Below are positions 16,649 through 24,416 of a DNA stretch of 35,615 bases, one piece after another. A program made the position numbers and the translations under genes. The notes beneath the pieces were generated by a model that was not told the DNA's origin, did not search any database, and saw only the letters and a list, made by a program, of their open reading frames with translations. How positions within the stretch are numbered: the first letter of the stretch is position 1; each line of letters begins with the position of its first letter. This DNA comes from Gammaproteobacteria bacterium (GTDB lineage: Bacteria > Pseudomonadota > Gammaproteobacteria > S012-40): assembly GCA_015487785.1 (NCBI GenBank), contig WFPC01000024.1, forward strand, positions 1-35,615, in the 5' to 3' direction.

Positions 16649-17158
16649 ATGACCAAACCGGAATTCAGAATGACCGCTTTCAGCCTTCCTCGTCTCCTGT
16701 CGTTCGCCATCGTCCTTGCCGTGGCCGGATTCTTCCTCGCCCCGGCACTGGGGCTCGACGGACCCTCGCTGGCCCTGGGCCTGTTCACCGGCGCCCTGCT
16801 TGCCGCCGTGTTGCGGCGGACACAAAAAACCGCTCCGCATCCGGCCAGGACGACCAGCCCCTCGGGCGACAAGCCCCGCACCGCACAAACCGGTGACACC
16901 CAGACCCTCTTCGTCGGCAACCTGGCCTTTCGCGCCACCCGGCAGGAACTGGCCGAGCTGTTCGCCGCCCATGGCGAGGTCGTCAACGCGCGCATCGTGC
17001 TGGACAGGAAAACCCGCAAGCCCCGTGGCTACGGCTTCGTGGAAATGCGCGCCGCCGATGCCGCAAAGGCCATCGAGGCCCTGGACGGCACCGAATTCCA
17101 TGGCCGCATCCTCAACGTCAGCCCGGCCAATGAACGCAAACCCCGTCAAGACTCATGA
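16649..17158 (+). CDS. Membrane-anchored RRM RNA-binding protein
   Basis: 169 aa. Two N-terminal hydrophobic helices (about residues 14-33 and 40-55), a Pro/Thr/Ser-rich linker, then one RRM domain (about 86-160) with RNP2 LFVGNL (87-92) and RNP1 RGYGFVEM (126-133). The last aromatic position of RNP1 is Met. Bacterial RRM proteins bind single-stranded RNA; here the RRM should face the cytoplasm from a membrane hairpin. Possible starts are TTG 16622, ATG 16649 and ATG 16670; the last has a GGA upstream. All keep both helices. The stop overlaps the next gene (ATGA). RRM is clear; the biological role is unknown. Confidence 0.85.
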   Translation: MTKPEFRMTAFSLPRLLSFAIVLAVAGFFLAPALGLDGPSLALGLFTGALLAAVLRRTQKTAPHPARTTSPSGDKPRTAQTGDTQTLFVGNLAFRATRQELAELFAAHGEVVNARIVLDRKTRKPRGYGFVEMRAADAAKAIEALDGTEFHGRILNVSPANERKPRQDS

Positions 17159-17619
17159 GCACGCTGTTCGAACGCCTCGATACCTTCTTCAAAAACCTGT
17201 CGTCACCGGCTGGCGCGACGCACGACGAACATGATCTACGCCTGGCCATCGCCGCCCTGTTGCTGGAAGTGATGCAGGTGGACGACAACGAACATCCCGA
17301 GGAACGCCAAGCCGTCATCGACGCCCTGGAATACCACTTCCAGCTGGCCCCCAACGAAATCCACGCCCTGCTGGAAGAGGCCTCACGACAACAGGAACAA
17401 GCCAGCGACTACCACCGCTTCACCCGCCTCATCAACCAACAGCTCGATGCCGAGCAAAAAGCCCGCCTGCTGGAACAACTATGGCGGGTGGCCTATGCCG
17501 ACCGTCGGCTCGACAAATACGAGGAACACCTCATCCGCAAGCTGGCGGATTTGCTGCATATCCCCCACCAGGTCTTCATCACCCGCAAGCATCGCGTACA
17601 GAACAAGCCAAACAACTGA
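17155..17619 (+). CDS. TerB-fold protein
   Basis: 154 aa, all alpha. Two repeats of the TerB/DUF533-like pattern: a helix ending LLLEVMQVDDNEHPEER, and later LWRVAYADRRLDKYEEHLIRKLADLL. The conserved acids typically coordinate metal. The tellurite label attached to this family comes from the TerB protein of ter operons; no other ter gene is here, so tellurite resistance is not implied. Coupled by ATGA overlap to the membrane RRM gene and followed after 132 bases by zapG. Confidence 0.85.
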   Translation: MSTLFERLDTFFKNLSSPAGATHDEHDLRLAIAALLLEVMQVDDNEHPEERQAVIDALEYHFQLAPNEIHALLEEASRQQEQASDYHRFTRLINQQLDAEQKARLLEQLWRVAYADRRLDKYEEHLIRKLADLLHIPHQVFITRKHRVQNKPNN

Positions 17620-17751
17620 TTTTCAACAAGTTAACCTTCATACAAAACCCAATCAATTGTGTGGCTGAACAAATCTGGTAGCCGCACAATCCATGCGGTA
17701 GCATACAAACTCACCACAAGCACAAAAAGACAGGGAAAAGGAGGGTTTGAA

Positions 17752-18387
17752 ATGGCTATCACAACGGTATTGATCGCCCTGCTGATGCTGGGCATAGGCA
17801 TTGGACTGGGGGTCGCCATCGGGCGGTCCATGTACAGCACCGAAGACCACAGCGAAGCCTTACAGCAGGAAATGGACCAACTGAAGAAGGAATACGACGA
17901 CTACCGCAACAGCGTCAACCAGCACTTCGCCACCACCTCGGACCTGGTCAACGAATTGACCAACAGCTACCGCAAGGTCTACCAGCACCTGGCCACGGGT
18001 GCCCAGACCCTGTGCCTGCCCGCGGGCAAGGCCCCGGATCTCGAACTGCCGCAGACCCCGCTGTACGAGGCAGAAAACGACAATCGTGGCAAAGACGAGG
18101 ACAGTTCCACGCAAGCCCAGGAAGCAACATCGGACGCCCAAGCGGACACGGCACAAACCCACGACGACGAAGCAGCGGAAAAATCTCCCGCACAAGCCCA
18201 GGAAAACACCCAAGACAGTGATACCTCCCAACCCACGACGACAGAACCCCAGGCCAGCGAAACGGCCCAGGCAACGGGCGATGCCGGTCAGACCACGGAG
18301 GATACTCCCCCGGACACTGCCAGCACCGGGAAGGAAGCGACAACAGAAACAGAAAACGAAACCAAGCCCAAGAGCGAAGCGGCCTGA
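17752..18387 (+). CDS. zapG: ZapG/YhcB-like division protein (DUF1043) with long acidic tail
   Basis: Inner-membrane protein of the YhcB/ZapG family that links cell division and envelope growth. One N-terminal membrane helix with glycine spacing (IGIGLGVAIGRS, about residues 4-23) precedes a coiled coil. The family core runs KKEYDDYRNSVNQHF, LVNELTNSYRKVYQHLATGA to about residue 95. After this come about 100 residues of low-complexity Glu/Asp/Thr/Ala/Gln/Ser sequence, longer than in familiar homologues. Strong ribosome binding site GGAGGG at 17740-17745; the open frame before ATG 17752 is not supported. 211 aa. Confidence 0.9.
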   Translation: MAITTVLIALLMLGIGIGLGVAIGRSMYSTEDHSEALQQEMDQLKKEYDDYRNSVNQHFATTSDLVNELTNSYRKVYQHLATGAQTLCLPAGKAPDLELPQTPLYEAENDNRGKDEDSSTQAQEATSDAQADTAQTHDDEAAEKSPAQAQENTQDSDTSQPTTTEPQASETAQATGDAGQTTEDTPPDTASTGKEATTETENETKPKSEAA

Positions 18388-18394
18388 GCATACT

Positions 18395-18425
18395 GGCTCC
18401 GGGAAAGAACCACTTTCCCGGAGCC
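18395..18425 (+). terminator. Perfect 13-bp hairpin after zapG, likely terminator
   Basis: GGCTCCGGGAAAG (18395-18407), loop AACCA, CTTTCCCGGAGCC (18413-18425): a perfect long stem 7 bases after the zapG stop. There is no T run on either side, so it may end transcription weakly, protect the mRNA 3' end, or need Rho. Confidence 0.6.
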
Positions 18426-18520
18426 AAAACCCTGTATAAAACAACAAAAATTAGCCCGGATTAATCATTCGATTTATCGCTTTATCGCGCTAACTATCGA
18501 AGATGTATATAAAACTTGCA

Positions 18521-18555
18521 TTATCCACAAAACCTGTGGATAACTTTGTGGATGT
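18521..18555 (+). promoter_or_regulatory. DnaA-box cluster
   Basis: TTATCCACA (18521-18529) and its exact inverse TGTGGATAA (18535-18543), five bases apart. Both are identical to the strongest E. coli DnaA boxes. A third copy with two mismatches, TGTGGATGT, lies at 18547-18555. The preceding ~90 bases are AT-rich, with TTTATCGC repeated at 18473-18480 and 18481-18488. The whole non-coding stretch 18388-18864 holds the hairpin, these boxes and the ldt promoter. It may be a DnaA-controlled site or an origin-like element; see findings. Confidence 0.6.
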
Positions 18556-18705
18556 TTTGGGGGAAAGCGCCAAAAAGCCGCATGATATGGCGCCTGCGCT
18601 CAAATTGGTCACAAATTTGTCATGCTGTAACTTTATGATTTTCAACAGATTTAGTCTTGACCCATAAAAACGGGTGCAATCCGCCCGGTTATGCCCGACA
18701 AGGCC

Positions 18706-18733
18706 TTGACAGCCTGTTTTGCTTGTGTATAAA
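18706..18733 (+). promoter_or_regulatory. Sigma-70 promoter of the L,D-transpeptidase gene
   Basis: Perfect TTGACA at 18706-18711, 16-base spacer, TATAAA at 18728-18733. It predicts a transcript starting near 18740 with a leader of roughly 125 bases before the ATG at 18865. Confidence 0.7.
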
Positions 18734-18864
18734 ACCCGCTCGTCGACGAACTCTTGACGCTATCTTCCCGTCTGGAAACACCAGGCAGCCGTGTAAACGA
18801 GGCGCCCAGGGCTTTGATCCGAATCATGGTTTCGCTCATCAGAATGCCCTAGAATAACCCGGCC

Positions 18865-20571
18865 ATGAGCTTGCCCAGTACGCCCATCACATGCATGCGA
18901 AGCACGCTGTTCGTCTTGTTGCTGCTTTGCTGTCAGCCGGCCCTCGCGGCCCTGGGGCTGCCCGGCAGCGGCTTCGAGTTCGAACTCGACAAACACCTGC
19001 GTGGCGGCTATCCGCAATGGGCCCGCGATCTCAATTGGAACGCTCTGCGCCGTTTCTACGCCCAGCGTAACAACAGGCCCCTTTGGACACGCCCGCAATC
19101 GCTACACCCCCGTGCCGGAGTTCTGTTCCGCGCCATCGAACAGGCCTATGAACACGGCCTGGACCCGCGCGAATACCACATCGAGGCCCTGCGCTATCTG
19201 TGGCGCGCCCGGCGGCCACGCAGCCGCGCCCGGCTCGAATTGCTGCTCACCGACGCCTTTTTCCGCTACAGCGTAGAGGTACGCAACGGCTATCAATATC
19301 CCCGCAAGGCCGACCCCGACTGGTATATCCAGCCCGAGCCGGTGGATCCCGTGTCCCTGCTGCAAGAGGCTTGGGCCAGTGACAAGCTGAACCGCTTTCT
19401 GGCCACGCTACCACCCCCTCATGCCGGCTATCGTCAGCTCCGAAAAGCCCTGGAACGCTATCGCAAGATGGCCGCCCAGGGAGCATGGCCCCGCCTGCCC
19501 GCCGGTCCCTCGCTGCGCCCGGGTCAGCGCCACGCCGCGATAGCCGTATTGCGCACCCGCCTGCGCCGGGAAGGCCTGCTGCCGGCCACGGCCGACAATG
19601 GCAGCGAAAAACTCGACGAGACCCTGCAGGCCGCAGTGCGCCGTTTCCAACGCCTGCACGGGCTGACGGCCGACGGTATCGTGGGCCCCGCCACCCGCCG
19701 CGCGCTCAATGTTCCCCTGCGCCAGCGCATCGCCCAGTTGCAACAGAACATGGAACGCTGGCGCTGGCTGCCCCGCGACCTGGGTGAACGCTATGTGCTG
19801 GTCAACATTCCCGGCTACCGGCTCAGCCTGTTCGAACACGGCAAGCCCGTGTTGCGCATGCGCACCATCATCGGCAAGACCTATCGCGCCACGCCCAGCT
19901 TCGCCAATGCCATCGAATACCTGGAACTCAACCCACGCTGGACCATCCCCGCGCGCATCGCCCGCGACGATTTGCTGCCCCGACTGCAAGCCGATGCCGG
20001 CATCCTGGAACAGCGTCGCATCCGTCTGTTCGCGAGCTGGCAGAAAAATGCCGCCGAACTCGACCCCCGCGACATCGACTGGCGCCACATCACCCCGGCT
20101 GGCTTCGACTTCAAGCTGGTGCAGGAGCCGGGTGAACACAACAGCCTGGGGCGCATCAAGTTCATGTTTCCCAACAGTTGGCGCATCTACTTGCACGACA
20201 CCCCGGAGCGTCACCTGTTCCAGCGCCCGGTGCGCACTTTCAGCTCCGGCTGCATTCGCTTGGAAAAGCCGCTGGAGCTGGCCGCCCGCCTGTTGCACTC
20301 CGCCGATACGCCTTGGAGCGTGCAAAAACTCCAGCAACTGATCGACACGGGAGAAACCCAGCGCATCGATCTGCCCCGGCCGGTACCCATCTACCTGCTC
20401 TATTTCACCGCCTGGGCCGACACCGAGGGTCAGGCCAGCTTTCGCGACGATGTCTACCGGCGCAATCTGCTCATTGCCACCACACCCGATGCCGGTCTGC
20501 CCCGGCCCAGGAAATCCACTTCCAGCCTTGCGCGCACCCGCCACGCTGGTATGCTGGCGGCCCATGACTGA
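18865..20571 (+). CDS. L,D-transpeptidase, YcbB/LdtD type
   Basis: Periplasmic enzyme that makes 3-3 crosslinks in peptidoglycan. A signal peptide (CMRSTLFVLLLLCC, cleavage near ALA) precedes an N-terminal scaffold domain (about 45-200). A peptidoglycan-binding helix domain follows (RRFQRLHGLTADGIVGPATR, about 265-280). The YkuD catalytic domain has His 444 (YLHDTPERHLF) and Cys 463 in SSGCIRLEKP. 568 aa fits the large LdtD class. ATG 18865 lacks a clear ribosome binding site; Met 11 (18895) is an alternative that keeps the signal peptide. It overlaps rnd by 8 bases. Confidence 0.93.
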   Translation: MSLPSTPITCMRSTLFVLLLLCCQPALAALGLPGSGFEFELDKHLRGGYPQWARDLNWNALRRFYAQRNNRPLWTRPQSLHPRAGVLFRAIEQAYEHGLDPREYHIEALRYLWRARRPRSRARLELLLTDAFFRYSVEVRNGYQYPRKADPDWYIQPEPVDPVSLLQEAWASDKLNRFLATLPPPHAGYRQLRKALERYRKMAAQGAWPRLPAGPSLRPGQRHAAIAVLRTRLRREGLLPATADNGSEKLDETLQAAVRRFQRLHGLTADGIVGPATRRALNVPLRQRIAQLQQNMERWRWLPRDLGERYVLVNIPGYRLSLFEHGKPVLRMRTIIGKTYRATPSFANAIEYLELNPRWTIPARIARDDLLPRLQADAGILEQRRIRLFASWQKNAAELDPRDIDWRHITPAGFDFKLVQEPGEHNSLGRIKFMFPNSWRIYLHDTPERHLFQRPVRTFSSGCIRLEKPLELAARLLHSADTPWSVQKLQQLIDTGETQRIDLPRPVPIYLLYFTAWADTEGQASFRDDVYRRNLLIATTPDAGLPRPRKSTSSLARTRHAGMLAAHD

Positions 20572-21733
20572 ACACATCCGCTATATCGATACCCGCGAAG
20601 CACTGGTGGCGCTGTGCCAACAACTGGAAACCAGCCCCTGGCTGGCTCTGGACACCGAGTTCCTGCGCGAAAAGACCTATTATCCCAAGCTTTGTCTGAT
20701 ACAACTGGCCAACAATGAGTTCCAGGCCTGCGTGGACCCTTTGACCATCGACGACCTCACTCCCTTGCTGGACCTCATCTACCAGCCACGGATCACCAAG
20801 GTCTTCCATGCCGCCCGCCAGGACCTGGAAATCTTTCATCACCTGCGTGGCGAGGTACCCGGCCCGGTGTTCGACACCCAGCTCGCCGCTCCCCTGTTGG
20901 GGCATGCCGAACAAATCGGCTACGGCAAGCTGGTGGAGGCTGAACTGGGCATTCGCCTGGACAAGAATCATGCCCGCGCCGACTGGACCCGCCGTCCCCT
21001 GCCCCGCGCCCAGTTGCGCTATGCCTTGGACGACGTGGTCTACCTGGCGCGACTCTATCCCCGCATGCGTGACGCACTGGCCCGCAAACAACGCCTGGCC
21101 TGGCTGGAGCAGGAATTCAACCAGCTGTTGCGAGCGGAGAACTACACCAATCCTCCCGAGCAGGCCTGGCGACGCATCCGCAACGCCCACCGCCTCAAGC
21201 CGAGCCAGCTGGGCGTGTTGAAGACTCTGGCCGCCTGGCGCGAGCGCCGTGCCCAGGCCAGCGATCGACCGCGTAACTGGTTGTGCCGCGACGACGCGCT
21301 CATCGACCTGGCCCGCCTGCAACCCGACAGTCTCGCCGAACTGGGCCACATCCGCGGCCTGCCGGAAAAACTGCTGCAACGTGAAGGTGAAACCCTGCTG
21401 GAGCTGATTCGCCAAGGCAAACAGATCGAGGTGGAAACCGACAACGACACGCACCGCCCGCAGAAACTCGCCCTGGCACAACAAGCGGTGGTCGACGTCC
21501 TGATGGCCCTGATCAATCTACGTGCCGAAGAGCAAGGCATCAGCCCCACCAGCCTGGCCGGGCGCAAGGAGGTGGAGAAACTGGTTGTCGGTGACGGCGA
21601 CAGCAAGCTTCTGCACGGCTGGCGCCGGGCCATGATCGGCGAGGACCTGCTGGCCATGCTACAAGGCCGGCGCAGCCTGCACATGGAACAGGGCCGCCTG
21701 CGCATCTGCGAAACACCTGGCGGGAAAGACTGA
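20564..21733 (+). CDS. rnd: Ribonuclease D
   Basis: 3'-5' exoribonuclease for tRNA 3' maturation. The DEDD residues are D30 and E32 in LALDTEFLREKTYY, D87 in ARQDLEIFHHL, and the Exo III Y-x3-D (Y153, D157) in RYALDDVVYLARLY. An HRDC domain lies at about residues 205-290, with a C-terminal RNase D helical region after. ATG 20564 (389 aa) overlaps the transpeptidase gene. The frame is open to 20450, but the family start is MTEHIRYIDTREAL. Confidence 0.96.
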   Translation: MTEHIRYIDTREALVALCQQLETSPWLALDTEFLREKTYYPKLCLIQLANNEFQACVDPLTIDDLTPLLDLIYQPRITKVFHAARQDLEIFHHLRGEVPGPVFDTQLAAPLLGHAEQIGYGKLVEAELGIRLDKNHARADWTRRPLPRAQLRYALDDVVYLARLYPRMRDALARKQRLAWLEQEFNQLLRAENYTNPPEQAWRRIRNAHRLKPSQLGVLKTLAAWRERRAQASDRPRNWLCRDDALIDLARLQPDSLAELGHIRGLPEKLLQREGETLLELIRQGKQIEVETDNDTHRPQKLALAQQAVVDVLMALINLRAEEQGISPTSLAGRKEVEKLVVGDGDSKLLHGWRRAMIGEDLLAMLQGRRSLHMEQGRLRICETPGGKD

Positions 21734-21734
21734 A

Positions 21735-21920
21735 ATGGGCGAGGTCGTCCGCTTCAAGAAACCCAGAGCGTCCCAGAAACACAAGGGCAAGACCCTGTGC
21801 AAGAGCGGTTTCCACAAATGGAAAATCGAGCAAAAACAGCGTTTCGATGTCAAACAGGGAAAACTGGTCACCGTCTACCGCTGCCAGCGCTGCGGAGTTG
21901 AGAAAGTAACCGCTCACTGA
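21735..21920 (+). CDS. 61-aa zinc-knuckle-like protein
   Basis: Small basic protein. LCKSGFHKW followed by YRCQRCGVEKV gives a C-x5-H...C-x2-C pattern, probably a zinc knuckle or ribbon. Starts one base after the rnd stop with a GGGAAAG site at 21721-21727. I recognise it only as a conserved small protein reminiscent of the DUF1660-type pattern. A nucleic-acid role is suggested by the basic N-terminus and the rnd neighbour, but that is inference. Confidence 0.7.
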   Translation: MGEVVRFKKPRASQKHKGKTLCKSGFHKWKIEQKQRFDVKQGKLVTVYRCQRCGVEKVTAH

Positions 21921-21940
21921 CCACACAGTGGAGTCCGCAC

Positions 21941-22450
21941 ATGACATCTACCCCATCGCGCCGCACACGCCTGCGCAACTGGCTGGTCAATATCGGCATG
22001 ATCCTGGCCGCCTATCTGGCCATACAGCTCATCCAGACCCGCGACGCCCCCACTTCGGGGCCGGCGCCGGCTTTCAGCGGCCAGTTGCTCGACGGCCGCA
22101 CCATCGATCTGGCGGACTACCGTGGCCAGCCCTTGCTGCTGCACTTCTGGGCCACCTGGTGCACGGTCTGTCGCATCGAACAGGGTAGCATCGACAATAT
22201 CGCCAAAGACCACGCGGTGATCGCCGTGGCCAGCCAGTCCGGCAGCCGCGCCCAGGTGCGTAAAGTGGTGGAACAGCGCGGCATCACGGTACCCGTGCTG
22301 GTAGACGAAAACGGCGCCCTGGCCAGCCTCTATGGCATCAAGGCCTATCCCACCAGTTTTGTCATCGACGCCCGTGGACAAATCCACGACGTGGAAGTGG
22401 GCTATACCAGCGAACTGGGCCTGCGCGCCCGCCTGGCCAGCGCCGACTAA
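21941..22450 (+). CDS. TlpA/ScsD-like membrane-anchored thioredoxin
   Basis: 169 aa. One N-terminal membrane anchor (about residues 14-30), then a thioredoxin-like domain facing the periplasm with active site WATWCTVC and the cis-Pro loop YPTSFVIDARG. The sequence resembles protein disulfide oxidoreductases of the ScsD/DsbE group. GGAG at 21930-21933 fixes the ATG. No ccm or dsbD genes are nearby, so the redox partner is unknown. Confidence 0.9.
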   Translation: MTSTPSRRTRLRNWLVNIGMILAAYLAIQLIQTRDAPTSGPAPAFSGQLLDGRTIDLADYRGQPLLLHFWATWCTVCRIEQGSIDNIAKDHAVIAVASQSGSRAQVRKVVEQRGITVPVLVDENGALASLYGIKAYPTSFVIDARGQIHDVEVGYTSELGLRARLASAD

Positions 22451-22536
22451 CCTGACTTTACCGCGGCGGTGGAAAAATGCCCCGCCTATCCTCCGTCTCG
22501 CTACGATTCCCTAAATTCGACGGACCCCGGAAAACC

Positions 22537-23058
22537 TCACATGTTCGGCGCGCCCAGCTCGTCGAACACCGGCGCATCCGCCGGTGGAGGATGACCGATG
22601 CCATATTTCACCCCTTTTTCCACGTAGGCAGCCAGGCGCAACATGAGCAGATCGCGCCAGCCCTTGATGTAGTTCTGCTCCACCTGGGGACTCACCTCGC
22701 CCAGGGCATGGTGACTGAAATGCAAGCGGGTGGTCTCGCCACGCTCCTCCAGGCGAAACGTCACCACCCCGGTCACCGCACCGGACAAGGCCATGCGCCC
22801 TTCCAACTCCAGCAGCTCATGCAGCCGAAAGGCCGTCACCCGGGCCCATTCGGCCCCCTCGTGCTCACCCCAGGCCTCGTACAGGCGTCCCCCCAGGCGC
22901 GGCTCGATGATCATGGCCTGGGCCGCCGCCTCGTCGCGCAGATAGGGGCTGCCCCACCAGGCCGAAGTTTCCTCCACCAGTGCCTGGAACACCCGTTGTC
23001 GCGGCGCCTGGATATCCACATCCTGCTTGACTCGCAGCACACCTATGCTTTTCGCCAT
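22537..23058 (-). CDS. SRPBCC/AHSA1-domain protein
   Basis: 173 aa START-like fold. RQRVFQALVEETSAWW, then IIEPRLGGRLYEAWGE and a final KGWRDLLMLRLAAYVEKG helix are typical of the AHSA1 subgroup, whose ligands are mostly unknown. A good GGGAGG ribosome binding site lies just upstream (about 23064-23069). It closes the minus-strand run that starts with fau. Convergent to the thioredoxin gene; no clear terminator is seen in the 86-base gap. Confidence 0.88.
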   Translation of the reverse strand: MAKSIGVLRVKQDVDIQAPRQRVFQALVEETSAWWGSPYLRDEAAAQAMIIEPRLGGRLYEAWGEHEGAEWARVTAFRLHELLELEGRMALSGAVTGVVTFRLEERGETTRLHFSHHALGEVSPQVEQNYIKGWRDLLMLRLAAYVEKGVKYGIGHPPPADAPVFDELGAPNM

Positions 23059-23074
23059 CAGCTCACCTCCCGCA

Positions 23075-23950
23075 TTAACAAACCTGCGCCAACAGGCGAT
23101 CGATCATGTCTTCGGCCTGCGCCAGGTAACCACGACCAAACAAATTCAAATGGTTGATCACATGGTAGAGATTGTACACGGTCTTGCGCACGCGATAGTC
23201 CGGATCCAGCGGATACTGATCCTCGTAGGCGGCATAGAAATCGGCCGGGAAAGCACCGAACAACTCGGTCATCGCCAGGTCGGTTTCACGGTCGCCATAA
23301 TACACCGCCGGGTCGAAAATCACCGGCTCGCCCTCCCCGTCATAGGCCTGGTTGCCCGACCACAGGTCACCGTGCAACAACGATGCCGGCGGCGCATGCC
23401 CGATCAGCGCCGGCAACTCTTCCAACAGACGTTCGCCACGCACCTGCAAACGCCCACCGTGACCATTGCGCGCCGCCAAATCCAACTGATAGCCCAGACG
23501 CCGGCGGCGCCAGAACTCGACCCAATCGTCCGTCCGGGTATTGTCCTGCGGCGTGGCACCGATGGTGTTGTCACGCCACCAGCCATAACGCTCGGCGCAC
23601 ACCCGGTGCAGGGCCGCCAGTTGCTCACCCAACTTTCTGGCATCGCCACGCCCTTGCAACGGCAGGTATTCCAGCACCAGGTAGGCATGCCCGACGCATT
23701 CCCCCCAGCCGATCACACGCGGCACGCGTATCGCCCGGGCCGCGGCCAGCTCACGCAAACCCTCGGCCTCGGCAGCAAACATGTCGCCCAGACCCGCTGC
23801 ATTGAGCTTGACGAAGTAGCTGCGTCCATCGCCTTCCACCACGTAGGCCTGGTTGATGCTGCCCCCCGCCACCGAGCGCACGGAGTCTGCACTAAAACCC
23901 GTTTCTCCCTGTGCGTGCAGACACTGCTGCAAGGCCGCCCAATGGAACAC
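23075..23950 (-). CDS. Fructosamine kinase family protein
   Basis: 291 aa kinase of the FN3K/YniA family, which phosphorylates sugar adducts on protein amines (deglycation repair). The catalytic loop HGDLWSGN and the following VIFDPAVYYGDRETDLAM metal-binding segment are intact. An N-terminal YFVKLN contains the ATP-binding lysine. The start is GTG 23950, with GGAG at 23957-23960, just after the EVE gene stop. Confidence 0.94.
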   Translation of the reverse strand: MFHWAALQQCLHAQGETGFSADSVRSVAGGSINQAYVVEGDGRSYFVKLNAAGLGDMFAAEAEGLRELAAARAIRVPRVIGWGECVGHAYLVLEYLPLQGRGDARKLGEQLAALHRVCAERYGWWRDNTIGATPQDNTRTDDWVEFWRRRRLGYQLDLAARNGHGGRLQVRGERLLEELPALIGHAPPASLLHGDLWSGNQAYDGEGEPVIFDPAVYYGDRETDLAMTELFGAFPADFYAAYEDQYPLDPDYRVRKTVYNLYHVINHLNLFGRGYLAQAEDMIDRLLAQVC

Positions 23951-23953
23951 CGT

Positions 23954-24412
23954 TCACTCCATGCCCAGCACGTGCCGCCACTGGGCCTCGGTCACCGGAG
24001 TGATGGACAGGCGGCATCCTTTCTGCACCACTTTCATGTCCTGCAGCTCAGGTTGCTCACGCAACTCCTGGAGAGCGATAACCCGCCTCAACTTGCGCAC
24101 GAAGCGCACATCCACCATGAACCAGCGTGGCTTGTCCGGGTCGCTCTTGGGGTCGTAATACTTGCTTTCGGGGTCCCAGGCGGTGAAATCGGGATAAGCC
24201 TCGCGCACGATTTCCACGATGCCGACGATGCCCGGCACCTTGGTGTTGGAATGGTAGAAAAAGGCCTGGTCGCCCACCTTCATCTGGTCACGCATCATGT
24301 TGCGCACCTGGTAGTTGCGCACGCCATCCCAGTGGTCGGTCTGGTCGGGCTGGGCCATCAGATCGTCGATGCCGTAGACATCCGGCTCCGATTTCATCAG
24401 CCAGTATTGCAT
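23954..24412 (-). CDS. EVE-domain protein (THYN1-like)
   Basis: 152 aa consisting of a single EVE domain, of the PUA-like fold that reads modified nucleobases. Starts MQYWLMKSEPDVYGIDDL and carries GVRNYQVRNMMRDQMKVGDQAFFYHSN, the most conserved family stretch. Coupled to fau, with whose stop it almost abuts. AAGGTG ribosome binding site at about 24418-24423. Stand-alone EVE proteins of this kind are widespread and usually not part of a defence system. Confidence 0.94.
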   Translation of the reverse strand: MQYWLMKSEPDVYGIDDLMAQPDQTDHWDGVRNYQVRNMMRDQMKVGDQAFFYHSNTKVPGIVGIVEIVREAYPDFTAWDPESKYYDPKSDPDKPRWFMVDVRFVRKLRRVIALQELREQPELQDMKVVQKGCRLSITPVTEAQWRHVLGME

Positions 24413-24416
24413 TGTG

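Noticed and set aside
17155-17619. Tellurite resistance as the role of the TerB-like gene
   Set aside because: Only the fold is shared with TerB; no terC, terD, terE or terZ genes are nearby.
23954-24412. EVE-domain gene as part of a defence island
   Set aside because: The protein is a stand-alone THYN1-like EVE protein inside a housekeeping run next to fau and fructosamine kinase; there are no nucleases, methylases or phage genes around it.
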